Positions 8,097 to 14,830 of a stretch of 20,617 nucleotides of DNA are shown here, in pieces (positions within the stretch are counted from its first letter, which is position 1; every line of letters begins with the position of its first letter). Location of the stretch: positions 1-20,617 of IMG/VR virus record IMGVR_UViG_3300017962_000162. The stretch is one strand, 5' to 3'. The position numbers and the translations under genes are program-made. The stretch comes from a virus. The notes beneath the pieces are model-generated. The model was not told where the DNA came from. It was given only the letters and a program-made list of their open reading frames with translations, and did not search any database.

Positions 8097-9083
8097 ATGA
8101 AACTTTCAGTAAAATCACATCTCAAAATAGATGAAGTGTTTTTAAAGAACTTATGGAATGAAAGAATCGATGTGGAATTACACAAGGACACCATCATTGA
8201 CGATGGTTGGTACGAGGTCAACTTTCCCTACACTGGAAATAAAAACGAAATAACAGATATTAAGATCAATGATGAAAGTATAGGACACTTGCTACACACA
8301 GGATATTACGTTGACGGAAATGGTGAGTGTTATCAACCAGCATCTGCCATGTGGGATGAAGGTGGAGTTTTTAAGATCTGGATACATACCAAGATAGGTA
8401 TCATGTTTGAAAGATTAATGAACGAAATAGCAAATGGTAAATTTGGTTCGAAACTTTTTGATGATTATATGCTCACCGTTGACAAACCCGTTACGCTTAA
8501 AAAACAATGGCCCGAAAGTATAAGAACATTTTTTGAGCATGGAGATGGTCCACATTGGTGGGATAAGAATAAAGACACAGTACCTTATAAGGTAATCAAC
8601 AATGTGAAAATTAATAAAGACGATATATTAAGAGAGACGCAAAAAATATGTGTACACGCAAATAAGATTTTCAATGGCAAGGTTACTATAAATTCTGTAA
8701 GGAAAAGTTGTCAACCCGAACTACCTTTTTATAAGTTAGACAGTGAAGCGTGTCCGAATCTAAAAAAACTCATAGACACTATAGGCTTTACTAATATTCT
8801 AACCATAGATACACAGATTCTCGAACCAAATAGTTTTCTCCGTATGCACAAAGATGATATCTATGAAGAAGATGTTTTACCATACATCAGAAATTGTAAA
8901 AAATTCTACTGGACTTTAACCGACCATACTGAATGTTATTTCAAGATAGGAAAAAGTGGACTGTTACCATTAGACAAGCCAACTTTGATTAACAACGTAG
9001 AACACGTCCATTCCATGGTCAGCGAAAGAAACGATTATAGGACTATTCTTTCTATATACGGCGAATTGCCAGATGATAAGTAA
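8097..9083 (+). CDS. 2-oxoglutarate/Fe(II) oxygenase-like protein (Asp/Asn hydroxylase type)
   Basis: A 328-residue protein. The C-terminal ~110 residues carry the likely iron ligands His251-x-Asp253 (FLRMHKDD) and a distal His (H303 or H305 in EHVHSMVSERNDYRTILSIYG). Arg315 is in the position expected to bind 2-oxoglutarate. This order and spacing fit aspartyl/asparaginyl beta-hydroxylase-like double-stranded beta-helix enzymes. The N-terminal ~200 residues are unrecognised and may bind the substrate. Codon and base use are clearly more A+T-rich than in the flanking genes, which suggests separate acquisition. A shorter protein with the same motif set is encoded at 17778. The substrate cannot be read from the sequence. 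Confidence 0.55.
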   Translation: MKLSVKSHLKIDEVFLKNLWNERIDVELHKDTIIDDGWYEVNFPYTGNKNEITDIKINDESIGHLLHTGYYVDGNGECYQPASAMWDEGGVFKIWIHTKIGIMFERLMNEIANGKFGSKLFDDYMLTVDKPVTLKKQWPESIRTFFEHGDGPHWWDKNKDTVPYKVINNVKINKDDILRETQKICVHANKIFNGKVTINSVRKSCQPELPFYKLDSEACPNLKKLIDTIGFTNILTIDTQILEPNSFLRMHKDDIYEEDVLPYIRNCKKFYWTLTDHTECYFKIGKSGLLPLDKPTLINNVEHVHSMVSERNDYRTILSIYGELPDDK

Positions 9084-9104
9084 TCAATATAGGAGCATAT
9101 TATT

Positions 9105-9581
9105 ATGGTAGCAAGACCCACAAGAAAAAGAATGTACAGGACCATGCAGGGCAAAATGGTGGATATAGAGAAATTACGAGCGGCCAATGAATCAACAAGA
9201 GCAGTTGGTAATATGAACGTGAACGCCAGGGGCGACGTTTTAGGTCCCAGCGGACAGATCGTCACAAAGAAAGAAAACGTGATGAAAAAATATTACGAGC
9301 AACCAAAGGGCATGGTAGACGACACGCCTGCAAGGGCGAAACCAACACCGGCACGTAGGACACCACCTACTGCCCAGGCAGATCAACAAGTAAAAGTAAT
9401 CCGTCAGCCAGAAGTACAAGTGATGACCCCAATGGCACCTTCGGCGGAACCACAGCAAGAAGCCAAAAAAATAGTAACACCAGAGGTTAACCCTGAATCA
9501 AAACAAGTGGAAACTTTCAAACCAAAGACCACGACAACTGCCAAATCAGGTATTGACGCGGCACTTGACGGCTTAGAATAA
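9105..9581 (+). CDS. conserved-looking phage protein with disordered Pro/Gln-rich tail
   Basis: A 158-residue protein with a clear Shine-Dalgarno sequence (AGGAG at 9091-9095, nine bases before ATG). Residues 1-65 look ordered and basic (RTMQGKMVDIEKLRAANEST, then NVNARGDVLGPSGQIVTKKENVM). From about residue 70 the sequence becomes low-complexity, rich in Pro, Thr, Ala, Gln and Lys, and is probably disordered. It precedes the co-chaperonin gene, whose sigma70-like promoter overlaps this gene's last codons. I believe N-termini of this kind occur in marine T4-like phages, but I cannot name a function. Confidence 0.6.
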   Translation: MVARPTRKRMYRTMQGKMVDIEKLRAANESTRAVGNMNVNARGDVLGPSGQIVTKKENVMKKYYEQPKGMVDDTPARAKPTPARRTPPTAQADQQVKVIRQPEVQVMTPMAPSAEPQQEAKKIVTPEVNPESKQVETFKPKTTTTAKSGIDAALDGLE

Positions 9582-9593
9582 ATTCAGTATAAT
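9565..9593 (+). promoter_or_regulatory. sigma70-type promoter for the co-chaperonin gene
   Basis: TTGACG (9565-9570) and TATAAT (9588-9593) are separated by 17 bases, a near-perfect bacterial housekeeping promoter. Only eight bases separate the -10 box from the ATG at 9602, so the predicted start of transcription falls at or within two bases of the ATG. The transcript would be leaderless or nearly so. The -35 box lies inside the end of the upstream gene. Confidence 0.7.
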
Positions 9594-9601
9594 ACTTCTA
9601 C

Positions 9602-10045
9602 ATGGGACAGATAGAAGACTTACAATCAAAAGGATTTGGATCACACGGTGGAAAGCAGTACGCTGTTGACTATGACATCACACCACTCAAGAAAAGGGTG
9701 TTGGTCTCAGACATGCAATTTGGTGCAACAAAGACCAAGGGCGGAATCATACTAATGGACGACGATGGAACAGAGGCAGGAATACATCCTAGATGGGCCA
9801 AAGTTTATGCAATCGGCGATCAACAGGACGACGTCAAAGTGGGTGAATGGGTGCTAGTCGCACACGGCAGATGGTCAAGGGCACTAAAGGTCAAGAAGGA
9901 CGGCAATGAGTTAGAAGTGAGGATGATAGATGAAAACGATATCCTTCTAGTTTCTAATGATGAACCAGATTTCAACAACAGGCAGGCCGGCTACATCAAC
10001 ACGGGCGGTATGCGACAGATGACCTCACTGCCGGGTAATGACTAA
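9602..10045 (+). CDS. GroES-family co-chaperonin (T4 gp31-like)
   Basis: A 147-residue protein with a GroES-type beta-barrel core. ITPLKKRVLV is followed by a mobile-loop-like segment (ATKTKGGIIL), VYAIGDQQDDVKVGEWVLV and a closing strand region ending EVRMIDENDILLV. These match the order of conserved blocks in GroES. Extra N-terminal (about 28 residues) and C-terminal (about 25 residues) extensions make it longer than GroES (about 97 residues) or T4 gp31 (111). In T4, gp31 replaces GroES on host GroEL so that the large capsid protein can fold, and a similar job is likely here. It is driven by a strong sigma70-like promoter and overlaps the next gene by eight bases. Confidence 0.85.
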   Translation: MGQIEDLQSKGFGSHGGKQYAVDYDITPLKKRVLVSDMQFGATKTKGGIILMDDDGTEAGIHPRWAKVYAIGDQQDDVKVGEWVLVAHGRWSRALKVKKDGNELEVRMIDENDILLVSNDEPDFNNRQAGYINTGGMRQMTSLPGND

Positions 10046-10283
10046 ACTACACACCTGTTACGTCTGCAACAAACAATTCTACAACGCAATATACTGGTAT
10101 GACAGCCTGCACGACACAAAATATGACAAACGTATCATTAGACCATTCTGTGGTCCACCTTGTGCAAACCGGTACAGGGAGATATCAGATGTCAACGAAT
10201 ATCCATTACGTAGGCCTATACCGCATGGACCGGAATGGCAGATAATAGACAACATAGACTTTATAGATTATGAAACCGATTGA
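10038..10283 (+). CDS. small zinc-finger-like protein
   Basis: An 81-residue protein with CYVCNKQF near the N-terminus and CGPPCANRY about 30 residues later. The CxxC...CxxxC arrangement is typical of a single structural zinc site. The rest is charged and contains several tyrosines and prolines. The start overlaps the co-chaperonin gene by eight bases and the end overlaps the next gene by 14 bases, so the three form a tight unit. A nucleic-acid- or protein-binding adaptor is plausible. I do not recognise a named family. Confidence 0.65.
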   Translation: MTKLHTCYVCNKQFYNAIYWYDSLHDTKYDKRIIRPFCGPPCANRYREISDVNEYPLRRPIPHGPEWQIIDNIDFIDYETD

Positions 10284-10641
10284 TGTTGAGATAAAGAAAC
10301 TTGTGACCATGGCTGACATAGGCCTAGGAGTTGAACGGCCGTTGAACAAAGAGAAGAGAAACTGGATCAAAGGCCTCACAAAGAACAAGAAACAAAAGCC
10401 TATACTAGTTGCACCCATAAAAGATTCTGGATACTTCATATTGTTAGATGGTTGGCACAGGGTACAGGCATTGAAGAAGCAACGTAAGAAGACTGCGATA
10501 GCAATCAAATTACCAGTCGCACAAGGTTTACAACTGGCCAAGGCAAACAAGATCCTCAGAGATGTTGATAGGGATAGCAAATTCCGGTTGAAAGTGTCTG
10601 GCCTTATAAACGATTGGGCACAATCACAAATTGACAAATAA
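10270..10641 (+). CDS. ParB/sulfiredoxin-fold nuclease-like protein
   Basis: A 123-residue protein. The central part reads KPILVAPI, then YFILLDGWHRVQALKKQRKKTAIAIKLP. This matches the ParB N-terminal/sulfiredoxin fold, in which a strand-turn motif [DN]Gx(H)R marks the active or nucleotide-binding site. The fold occurs in CTP-dependent ParB proteins, in nucleases and in phage host-takeover proteins. Length corresponds to the core domain alone, with no helix-turn-helix region. It overlaps the zinc-finger-like gene by 14 bases. The -35 box of the next gene's promoter lies in its last codons. Whether it cleaves DNA, binds nucleotides or modifies protein cannot be told. Confidence 0.65.
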   Translation: MKPIDVEIKKLVTMADIGLGVERPLNKEKRNWIKGLTKNKKQKPILVAPIKDSGYFILLDGWHRVQALKKQRKKTAIAIKLPVAQGLQLAKANKILRDVDRDSKFRLKVSGLINDWAQSQIDK

Positions 10642-10658
10642 CACGTCTGTGTTATAAT
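10631..10658 (+). promoter_or_regulatory. sigma70-type promoter for the UV endonuclease gene
   Basis: A consensus TTGACA (10631-10636) and a consensus TATAAT (10653-10658) are separated by 16 bases. Six bases lie between the -10 box and the ATG at 10665, so transcription should begin at about the ATG itself. No Shine-Dalgarno sequence is possible in this arrangement. Confidence 0.75.
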
Positions 10659-10664
10659 AACTGT

Positions 10665-11702
10665 ATGCGTATAGGTTTCTGTTGCAAATGGCTCAATGAT
10701 CCTTCCGAATTTGGTGGTATGAAAGTGAACGCCAAGGATAGAGATCTCAATGGCCGTTCAACCACGATGCGTTGGTTGAGAGAACACAAGGACGAGGCAG
10801 AACAGAGGCAGTGGGACATCATGAACCACAACGCCACGGCGGCACGTAGACTGATAGAACGTGTGGGCACACTCCCAAAGGAACGTAGGCAGGTGAGGCT
10901 AGGTAGCGAGATGCTACAAGGCTACACAGAAAAGGACTGGAAGAGTTGGTGGCAACAGCCACATATCCAACAACATTGTGAGAGCATATTCGCACCGGTT
11001 GGCGAGATGTCTAGGAGGCTTGACGTCAAGGTCAGTTTCCATCCAGGACAGTTCTGTGTGTTGTCCAGCGCCACTCCAGACATAGTAGAGAGGAGCATAG
11101 AAGAATTCGAATACCACGCGGACATGGCACGTTGGATGGGATTCGGCAAAAGTTTCCAAGACGGTTGCAAGATAAACGTACACATCTCTGGCCGACAAGG
11201 ACCAGATGGCATCAGAAGAGCACTACCAAGATTGTCGCAAGAAGCAAGGAACCTGATAACGATAGAGAATGACGAGATGGGTTGGGGATTGGACGCCAGC
11301 CTCGAACTGGAGAAGGATCTCGCTCTCGTGATGGACATCCACCACCACTGGATAAGAGATGAAGAATACATCGAGGCAACAGACGACAGGGTAAAACGTG
11401 TGATAGATTCGTGGCGTGGACAACGTCCAACGATGCATTATTCCTATTCAAGAGACGAACATCTGGCAGTTGCAGGACTAGGAGATAAAACACACACGGA
11501 GATGCATGACATCAAGATGTTGTTGGAACGTGGTTGCAAGAAACAGAAACTGAGGGCACACTCGGACCTATTACCAAATCGTAAGGTAAATGACTGGGCA
11601 CTGAGTTTCTCAGAGAACTTCGACATACAAGTGGAGGCCAAAGGTAAGAACATGGCCTCGGAACAATTATATAGACAAGCGAAGGAAAATTCTGTAATAT
11701 AG
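10665..11702 (+). CDS. uvsE: UV damage endonuclease (UvdE/UvsE family)
   Basis: A 345-residue protein, the usual size for a UvsE enzyme. It starts with the family's MRIGFCCKW-type strand. It then shows the TIM-barrel metal-site motifs: SFHPGQF with His126, His151, NVHISG with His173, the ENDE block with Glu201, and the DIHHH cluster at 224-228. The C-terminal VEAKGKNMASEQL matches the expected final Glu/Lys-containing strand. These enzymes nick DNA 5' to UV photoproducts such as cyclobutane dimers using divalent metal. The gene probably protects phage DNA in sunlit water, in place of T4 DenV. A strong sigma70-like promoter directly precedes it, suggesting early expression by host polymerase. 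Confidence 0.9.
   Translation: MRIGFCCKWLNDPSEFGGMKVNAKDRDLNGRSTTMRWLREHKDEAEQRQWDIMNHNATAARRLIERVGTLPKERRQVRLGSEMLQGYTEKDWKSWWQQPHIQQHCESIFAPVGEMSRRLDVKVSFHPGQFCVLSSATPDIVERSIEEFEYHADMARWMGFGKSFQDGCKINVHISGRQGPDGIRRALPRLSQEARNLITIENDEMGWGLDASLELEKDLALVMDIHHHWIRDEEYIEATDDRVKRVIDSWRGQRPTMHYSYSRDEHLAVAGLGDKTHTEMHDIKMLLERGCKKQKLRAHSDLLPNRKVNDWALSFSENFDIQVEAKGKNMASEQLYRQAKENSVI
11673..11700 (+). promoter_or_regulatory. possible weak sigma70-like promoter for the 72-codon gene
   Basis: TAGACA (11673-11678) and TAATAT (11695-11700) are spaced by 16 bases, with seven bases to the ATG at 11708. This copies the geometry of the two stronger promoters at 9565 and 10631, but the boxes match the consensus less well. 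Confidence 0.35.
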
Positions 11703-11707
11703 TATTG

Positions 11708-11926
11708 ATGAAGCAATACAATCTTACTGTGAACGTGGGCGACATTATCGAAGTGGGAAGGTTCAGAAACGTTGCCACAAAAATTAAAAACATCAAGTTG
11801 GACGAAAACGGACAACCTGTTATAATAACAAGCAAGGGTGCTAAAAAATTATTGAGCTGTAGACTAGCAAAACTACATCCTGGTAGCAAGACACCAAAAC
11901 AAATACTAATGGAAAAACGTAAATGA
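11708..11926 (+). CDS. small basic protein upstream of the clamp loader
   Basis: A 72-residue protein. I chose the ATG at 11708 over the TTG one codon earlier. The sequence is beta-rich then basic (VNVGDIIEVGRFRNVATKIKNIKLDENGQPVIITSKG, ending KTPKQILMEKRK), like a small barrel that binds nucleic acid. The stop overlaps the clamp-loader ATG in an ATGA arrangement, so translation is probably coupled. I do not recognise the family. Position suggests a replication-linked or regulatory role. Confidence 0.6.
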   Translation: MKQYNLTVNVGDIIEVGRFRNVATKIKNIKLDENGQPVIITSKGAKKLLSCRLAKLHPGSKTPKQILMEKRK

Positions 11927-12849
11927 AAGAACTCTGGGTAGAGAAGTATAGACCAAAAACACTCAAGGAATATGTTGTGCGTGACGAGGCACAGAGACAG
12001 CAGATACAGAGCTGGATCAATGACAAAGCCATACCACACCTGTTGTTGTCAGGTGCTCCAGGCGTGGGCAAGACCACACTGGCCAAGGTGCTGTTCTCGG
12101 AACTGGACGTCAGCAGTTATGACATCCTAGAGATAAACGCATCCAGGGAGAACTCAGTGGACACTGTGAGAGAGAAAATAAATTCATTCGTACAAATAAT
12201 GCCTTTCGGTGCATACAAATATGTTTTGCTTGACGAGGCAGATTACATGTCGCCCAATGGACAAGCCGCTTTAAGGGGAGTCATGGAGATGTATCACACA
12301 TCGGCGAGATTCATATTGACTTGCAACTATCCCAACAGGGTGATCCCAGCACTGCATTCAAGATGCCAAGGGTTCCACATGGAAACCATAGACAAGACTG
12401 AATTCACGGCGAGAGCGTGTGAGATATTGATACAGGAAGGAGTCACTCCTGACATAGAAGTACTGGACACGTATGTTAAGGCCAGTTATCCGGATCTGAG
12501 GAAGTGCATCAACATGCTACAACAGAACTGCAGGGATGGCCGACTAATGCCACCAGCAACGGGAGACTCAGGACAACAGGACTACAGACTACAGATGGTT
12601 GATCTGTTCAAGCAGGGCAAGATTCAAGAAGCAAGGAAACTTGTATGTGCCCAGGCGAGACCCGAGGAGTGTGAAGAGATATACAGATGGTTGTATGACA
12701 ACTTGGAAATCATATCCAAAGATGAGGACGCACAGGACAAAGCGGTGCTAATTATCAAGCAGGGATTGGTGGATCACTCATTCGTAGCAGATCCTGAGAT
12801 CAATCTAGCAAGTGTGATGATCAAACTGGCGAGGTTATCAAATGGGTAG
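11923..12849 (+). CDS. 44: sliding clamp loader ATPase subunit (T4 gp44-like)
   Basis: A 308-residue AAA+ protein, close to T4 gp44 (319). It opens with WVEKYRPKTLKEYV, the hallmark of clamp-loader/RFC subunits. It has Walker A GAPGVGKT (residues 44-51), Walker B LLDEAD with a DEAD box (104-107), sensor 1 in TCNYPNR and the SRC arginine-finger motif (146-148). The C-terminal half has the helical lid and collar expected for this family. It opens the sliding clamp with ATP and loads it on primer-template DNA at the phage replication fork. It overlaps the upstream gene by four bases and the next gene by eight. The clamp and polymerase genes are not in this window. Confidence 0.93.
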   Translation: MKELWVEKYRPKTLKEYVVRDEAQRQQIQSWINDKAIPHLLLSGAPGVGKTTLAKVLFSELDVSSYDILEINASRENSVDTVREKINSFVQIMPFGAYKYVLLDEADYMSPNGQAALRGVMEMYHTSARFILTCNYPNRVIPALHSRCQGFHMETIDKTEFTARACEILIQEGVTPDIEVLDTYVKASYPDLRKCINMLQQNCRDGRLMPPATGDSGQQDYRLQMVDLFKQGKIQEARKLVCAQARPEECEEIYRWLYDNLEIISKDEDAQDKAVLIIKQGLVDHSFVADPEINLASVMIKLARLSNG

Positions 12850-13117
12850 TAAACACAACAAAAAAAGATTCTTCTGCGTGAAATACGTAATAAAACCGGA
12901 CAAGAAGTTTGACGAGTTTGTCGAACTGTCCAAGAAAAAGATAGGACCAGGCAAGATGAGGGAATACACCGTGGTGTTGGATCTCATCAACAAGGAAATC
13001 ATCAAGAATGAGCTACCGGGTATTCCATTAGCACAACGTGATCAAATACCCTACGAAAGAATCGAACAGCACTACCGACAGTGGTACGCAGAAGCCATTG
13101 ATAATTTCATCAAATAA
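12842..13117 (+). CDS. small protein in the gp62 position, unknown function
   Basis: A 91-residue protein whose ATG overlaps the end of the clamp-loader gene by eight bases. It is lysine-rich with a beta-like core (FFCVKYVIKPDKKFDEFVELSKKKIG, then YTVVLDLINKEIIKNELPG) and a helical end (YERIEQHYRQWYAEAIDNFIK). In T4 the next gene would be 62, the clamp-loader small subunit of 187 residues. This product is only half that size and I see no gp62 or RegA signature. It may be a reduced small subunit or an unrelated replication accessory protein. The start is supported by the overlap. Confidence 0.65.
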   Translation: MGSKHNKKRFFCVKYVIKPDKKFDEFVELSKKKIGPGKMREYTVVLDLINKEIIKNELPGIPLAQRDQIPYERIEQHYRQWYAEAIDNFIK

Positions 13118-13124
13118 TTGACAA

Positions 13125-13132
13125 CATAAGTA
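13125..13132 (+). promoter_or_regulatory. late-promoter-like box (CATAAGTA)
   Basis: CATAAGTA is followed by TTGCT and the ATG at 13138. The 15-base string ATAAGTATTGCTATG recurs with one change (G for C) before the gene at 17778. No Shine-Dalgarno sequence lies between box and start. Confidence 0.45.
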
Positions 13133-13137
13133 TTGCT

Positions 13138-13998
13138 ATGAAAGTAGTACCCAGCGTCGAGTTCAATATTACCAATGTGTGTAATTTGGCGTGTACAGGT
13201 TGCAACAGATTCAATCACATGAATCTCACAGGATACGAGGACTAGAAAAAACACAGAGAGGCATACAAAAACTTTTCCAAACACGTCGAGATCAGCGAGG
13301 TGCACGTCCTTGGTGGTGAACCACTTATGCATCCAATGATCAACGAGATACTAGACGACGTGAGGTCTTGGTTCCCTGAACAACAATTACGGATAGTCAC
13401 TAATGGACTCCTTGTACACAAGATCAAAGGATTTTTGGACGCTGTGAAAAGAAATAACGTGTCAATGAATATCTACATTCACAACAGAGAATGGAGGATT
13501 CCAGTATACGAAAAATTATGTGAGGCCACAAAAGAAAAAATTAGACTAAAGTGGCGTAGGAACCACCCCGGATGGGAACTTGCCGACTTTGAATTCAATG
13601 GCTGTATGCACACGTTCAATCTAGCCGAACACTTCACACAAAACACCCTCGGTGAACCTGTAAGAGACATATTGCAACCATACGAAAGTGATCGTGAAAA
13701 GGCATTTAAGGCCTGCGCGACTCCTTGTCCTACGCTGAATGGTGGCAAGTTTTACAAGTGCCCAATAAGCCATGCGTTGCCCGACGTGATAAGACAGAAA
13801 AACAACATCAATTACACGCAAGATCAAAAAGACCTTATAGACACATTCCCATTCGTGCCTTGCGATTCTGTGCAATCGTTCCCTGACGAAAAATTTCACG
13901 CACTAGTAAACGAAAGTATCAAACAGTGTTCCTTGTGTCCCGAAAAACAGCAATACCACAAGATAGGAAAAATGGATATTAGTCCAAATTACTTCTAG
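13138..13998 (+). pseudogene. radical SAM enzyme gene interrupted by in-frame TAG
   Basis: The frame from the ATG at 13138 encodes EFNITNVCNLACTGC. This is the radical SAM CX3CX2C motif (Cys15, 19, 22) that binds the [4Fe-4S] cluster and SAM. A TAG at codon 36 (13243-13245) breaks the frame. The same frame continues open for 250 codons, beginning with a conserved LGGEP motif (SAM-binding GGE). It ends with a cysteine-rich part (CATPCPTLNGGKFYKCPI, then CSLCPEK) like a SPASM/twitch auxiliary-cluster region. The whole frame is 286 codons. A single G-to-A change of TGG (Trp) would give this TAG. The gene may be dead, read through, or a sequencing error. A fragment starting at the GTG at 13300 would lack the cluster motif. 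The substrate is unknown. Confidence 0.7.
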
Positions 13999-14212
13999 AG
14001 TACATCCTCCGCAGGTAAGCCAGTCTCCTAGCCTTCCACAACTTCAACAGCACACGGCGCCTACGCCTGTCCTTCTGCTTCCTTATCCTCAGCCATTCTT
14101 GATTTAAGGTGTACAATTTGACACGCTTGTCGTAGATACGTTTTTTCCTCATCTCCTTCCATAATTTCCGTTGGAATAAAGGCCGTAGTTGTAGGCTTTG
14201 ATATGATAGCAT
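13979..14212 (-). CDS. possible small basic protein, minus strand
   Basis: A 77-residue minus-strand frame, very rich in Arg, Lys and Leu (RIRKQKDRRRRRVLLKLW, ending RRMYSRSNLD). It starts at an ATG four bases after an AGGAG on the minus strand. Its last 20 bases overlap the end of the radical-SAM gene in a convergent arrangement. An amphipathic basic helix is likely. Another minus-strand frame covers the same DNA, so the call is uncertain. No family is recognised. Confidence 0.4.
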   Translation of the reverse strand: MLSYQSLQLRPLFQRKLWKEMRKKRIYDKRVKLYTLNQEWLRIRKQKDRRRRRVLLKLWKARRLAYLRRMYSRSNLD

Positions 14213-14347
14213 AATGCTCCTGTAGGTTGTTGTATTGATTTTTGATTCTGTTTTGATATGGAATCATGTACAAATACTTACAATCATTTTTCCAAATTTT
14301 GTATGCATATTTTACAACGCAGATATTTCGGATAAATAACACTTGCT
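14213..14347. other. A+T-rich intergenic stretch
   Basis: Together with the uncertain minus-strand gene beside it, this is the only long stretch (13999-14347) without a well-supported gene. It is richer in A+T than its surroundings, ends in the late-promoter-like box at 14332-14338, and contains part of a second minus-strand frame without a Shine-Dalgarno sequence. I see no hairpin terminator, tRNA or direct repeat in it. Confidence 0.5.
14332..14338 (+). promoter_or_regulatory. late-promoter-like box (ATAAATA)
   Basis: An ATAAATA core lies nine bases before the ATG at 14348, with no Shine-Dalgarno sequence in the gap. It marks the start of the downstream group of overlapping late-type genes running to the M15 peptidase. 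Confidence 0.5.
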
Positions 14348-14830
14348 ATGCATGATGTTCTAGACATAATCAGAAACGTACAGTCATTATACGCGGTGGG
14401 TCCGACACTAGGAATATTGAAGGACTTCGAACGTGTGATAGATGAACTGGACGTGTACGTGTTTGCCAATTGGGAAGAGGGCGAGTTGCTGTCTGGTCCG
14501 GTTGATTCGAGACACTTTGTCACTTGCAGTTTCATGTGGCCAGCGGACAAGATGCCTGACCCTGCAGGAGGAAAGCGATTGCTAGACAGAGGTTGTAAGG
14601 TAACTTACAAGAGAGACGAATTACTAAAACCTAGAAAGATCAAATCTCCAGAAGACTATAGGCCTGGCACCACAAAAGGCAAGATTGATGCCCATGACAT
14701 CTGGGTAGTGGAAATACGAATGCCAAAAGAACTGATTGGTAATTTCAAACACGGAAAAGACGAGATAGAAAACCAAGATGCCACAGACGAGGCATCTGGA
14801 GAATTAAGTAATCTAAATGACATTTCTTAA
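14348..14830 (+). CDS. conserved T4-like marine phage protein, unknown function
   Basis: A 160-residue soluble protein with distinctive blocks: LKDFERVIDELDVYVFANWEEGELLSGP, then a CSFMWPADKMPDPAGGKRLLDRGCKV segment, and RPGTTKGKIDAHDIWVVEIRMP. I recall proteins with this pattern as conserved unknowns in T4-like cyanophages, but I have not checked this. The tail is acidic and probably flexible. It follows a late-promoter-like box and overlaps the next gene by 14 bases. This places it in a transcription unit with the next gene and the peptidase, consistent with a virion or assembly role. No enzyme motif is visible. Confidence 0.7.
   Translation: MHDVLDIIRNVQSLYAVGPTLGILKDFERVIDELDVYVFANWEEGELLSGPVDSRHFVTCSFMWPADKMPDPAGGKRLLDRGCKVTYKRDELLKPRKIKSPEDYRPGTTKGKIDAHDIWVVEIRMPKELIGNFKHGKDEIENQDATDEASGELSNLNDIS

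Noticed and set aside
13118-13123. TTGACA as a -35 box for the radical SAM gene
   Set aside because: No acceptable -10 box lies 15-19 bases downstream. That position falls on and after the ATG at 13138. The late-promoter-like box fits better.
14061-14342. Minus-strand frame of 93 codons starting at GTG
   Set aside because: It overlaps the better-supported minus-strand frame at 13979-14212, has no Shine-Dalgarno sequence, and its start sits against the late-promoter-like box of the + strand gene. At most one of the two is likely real. I kept the one with AGGAG before ATG.
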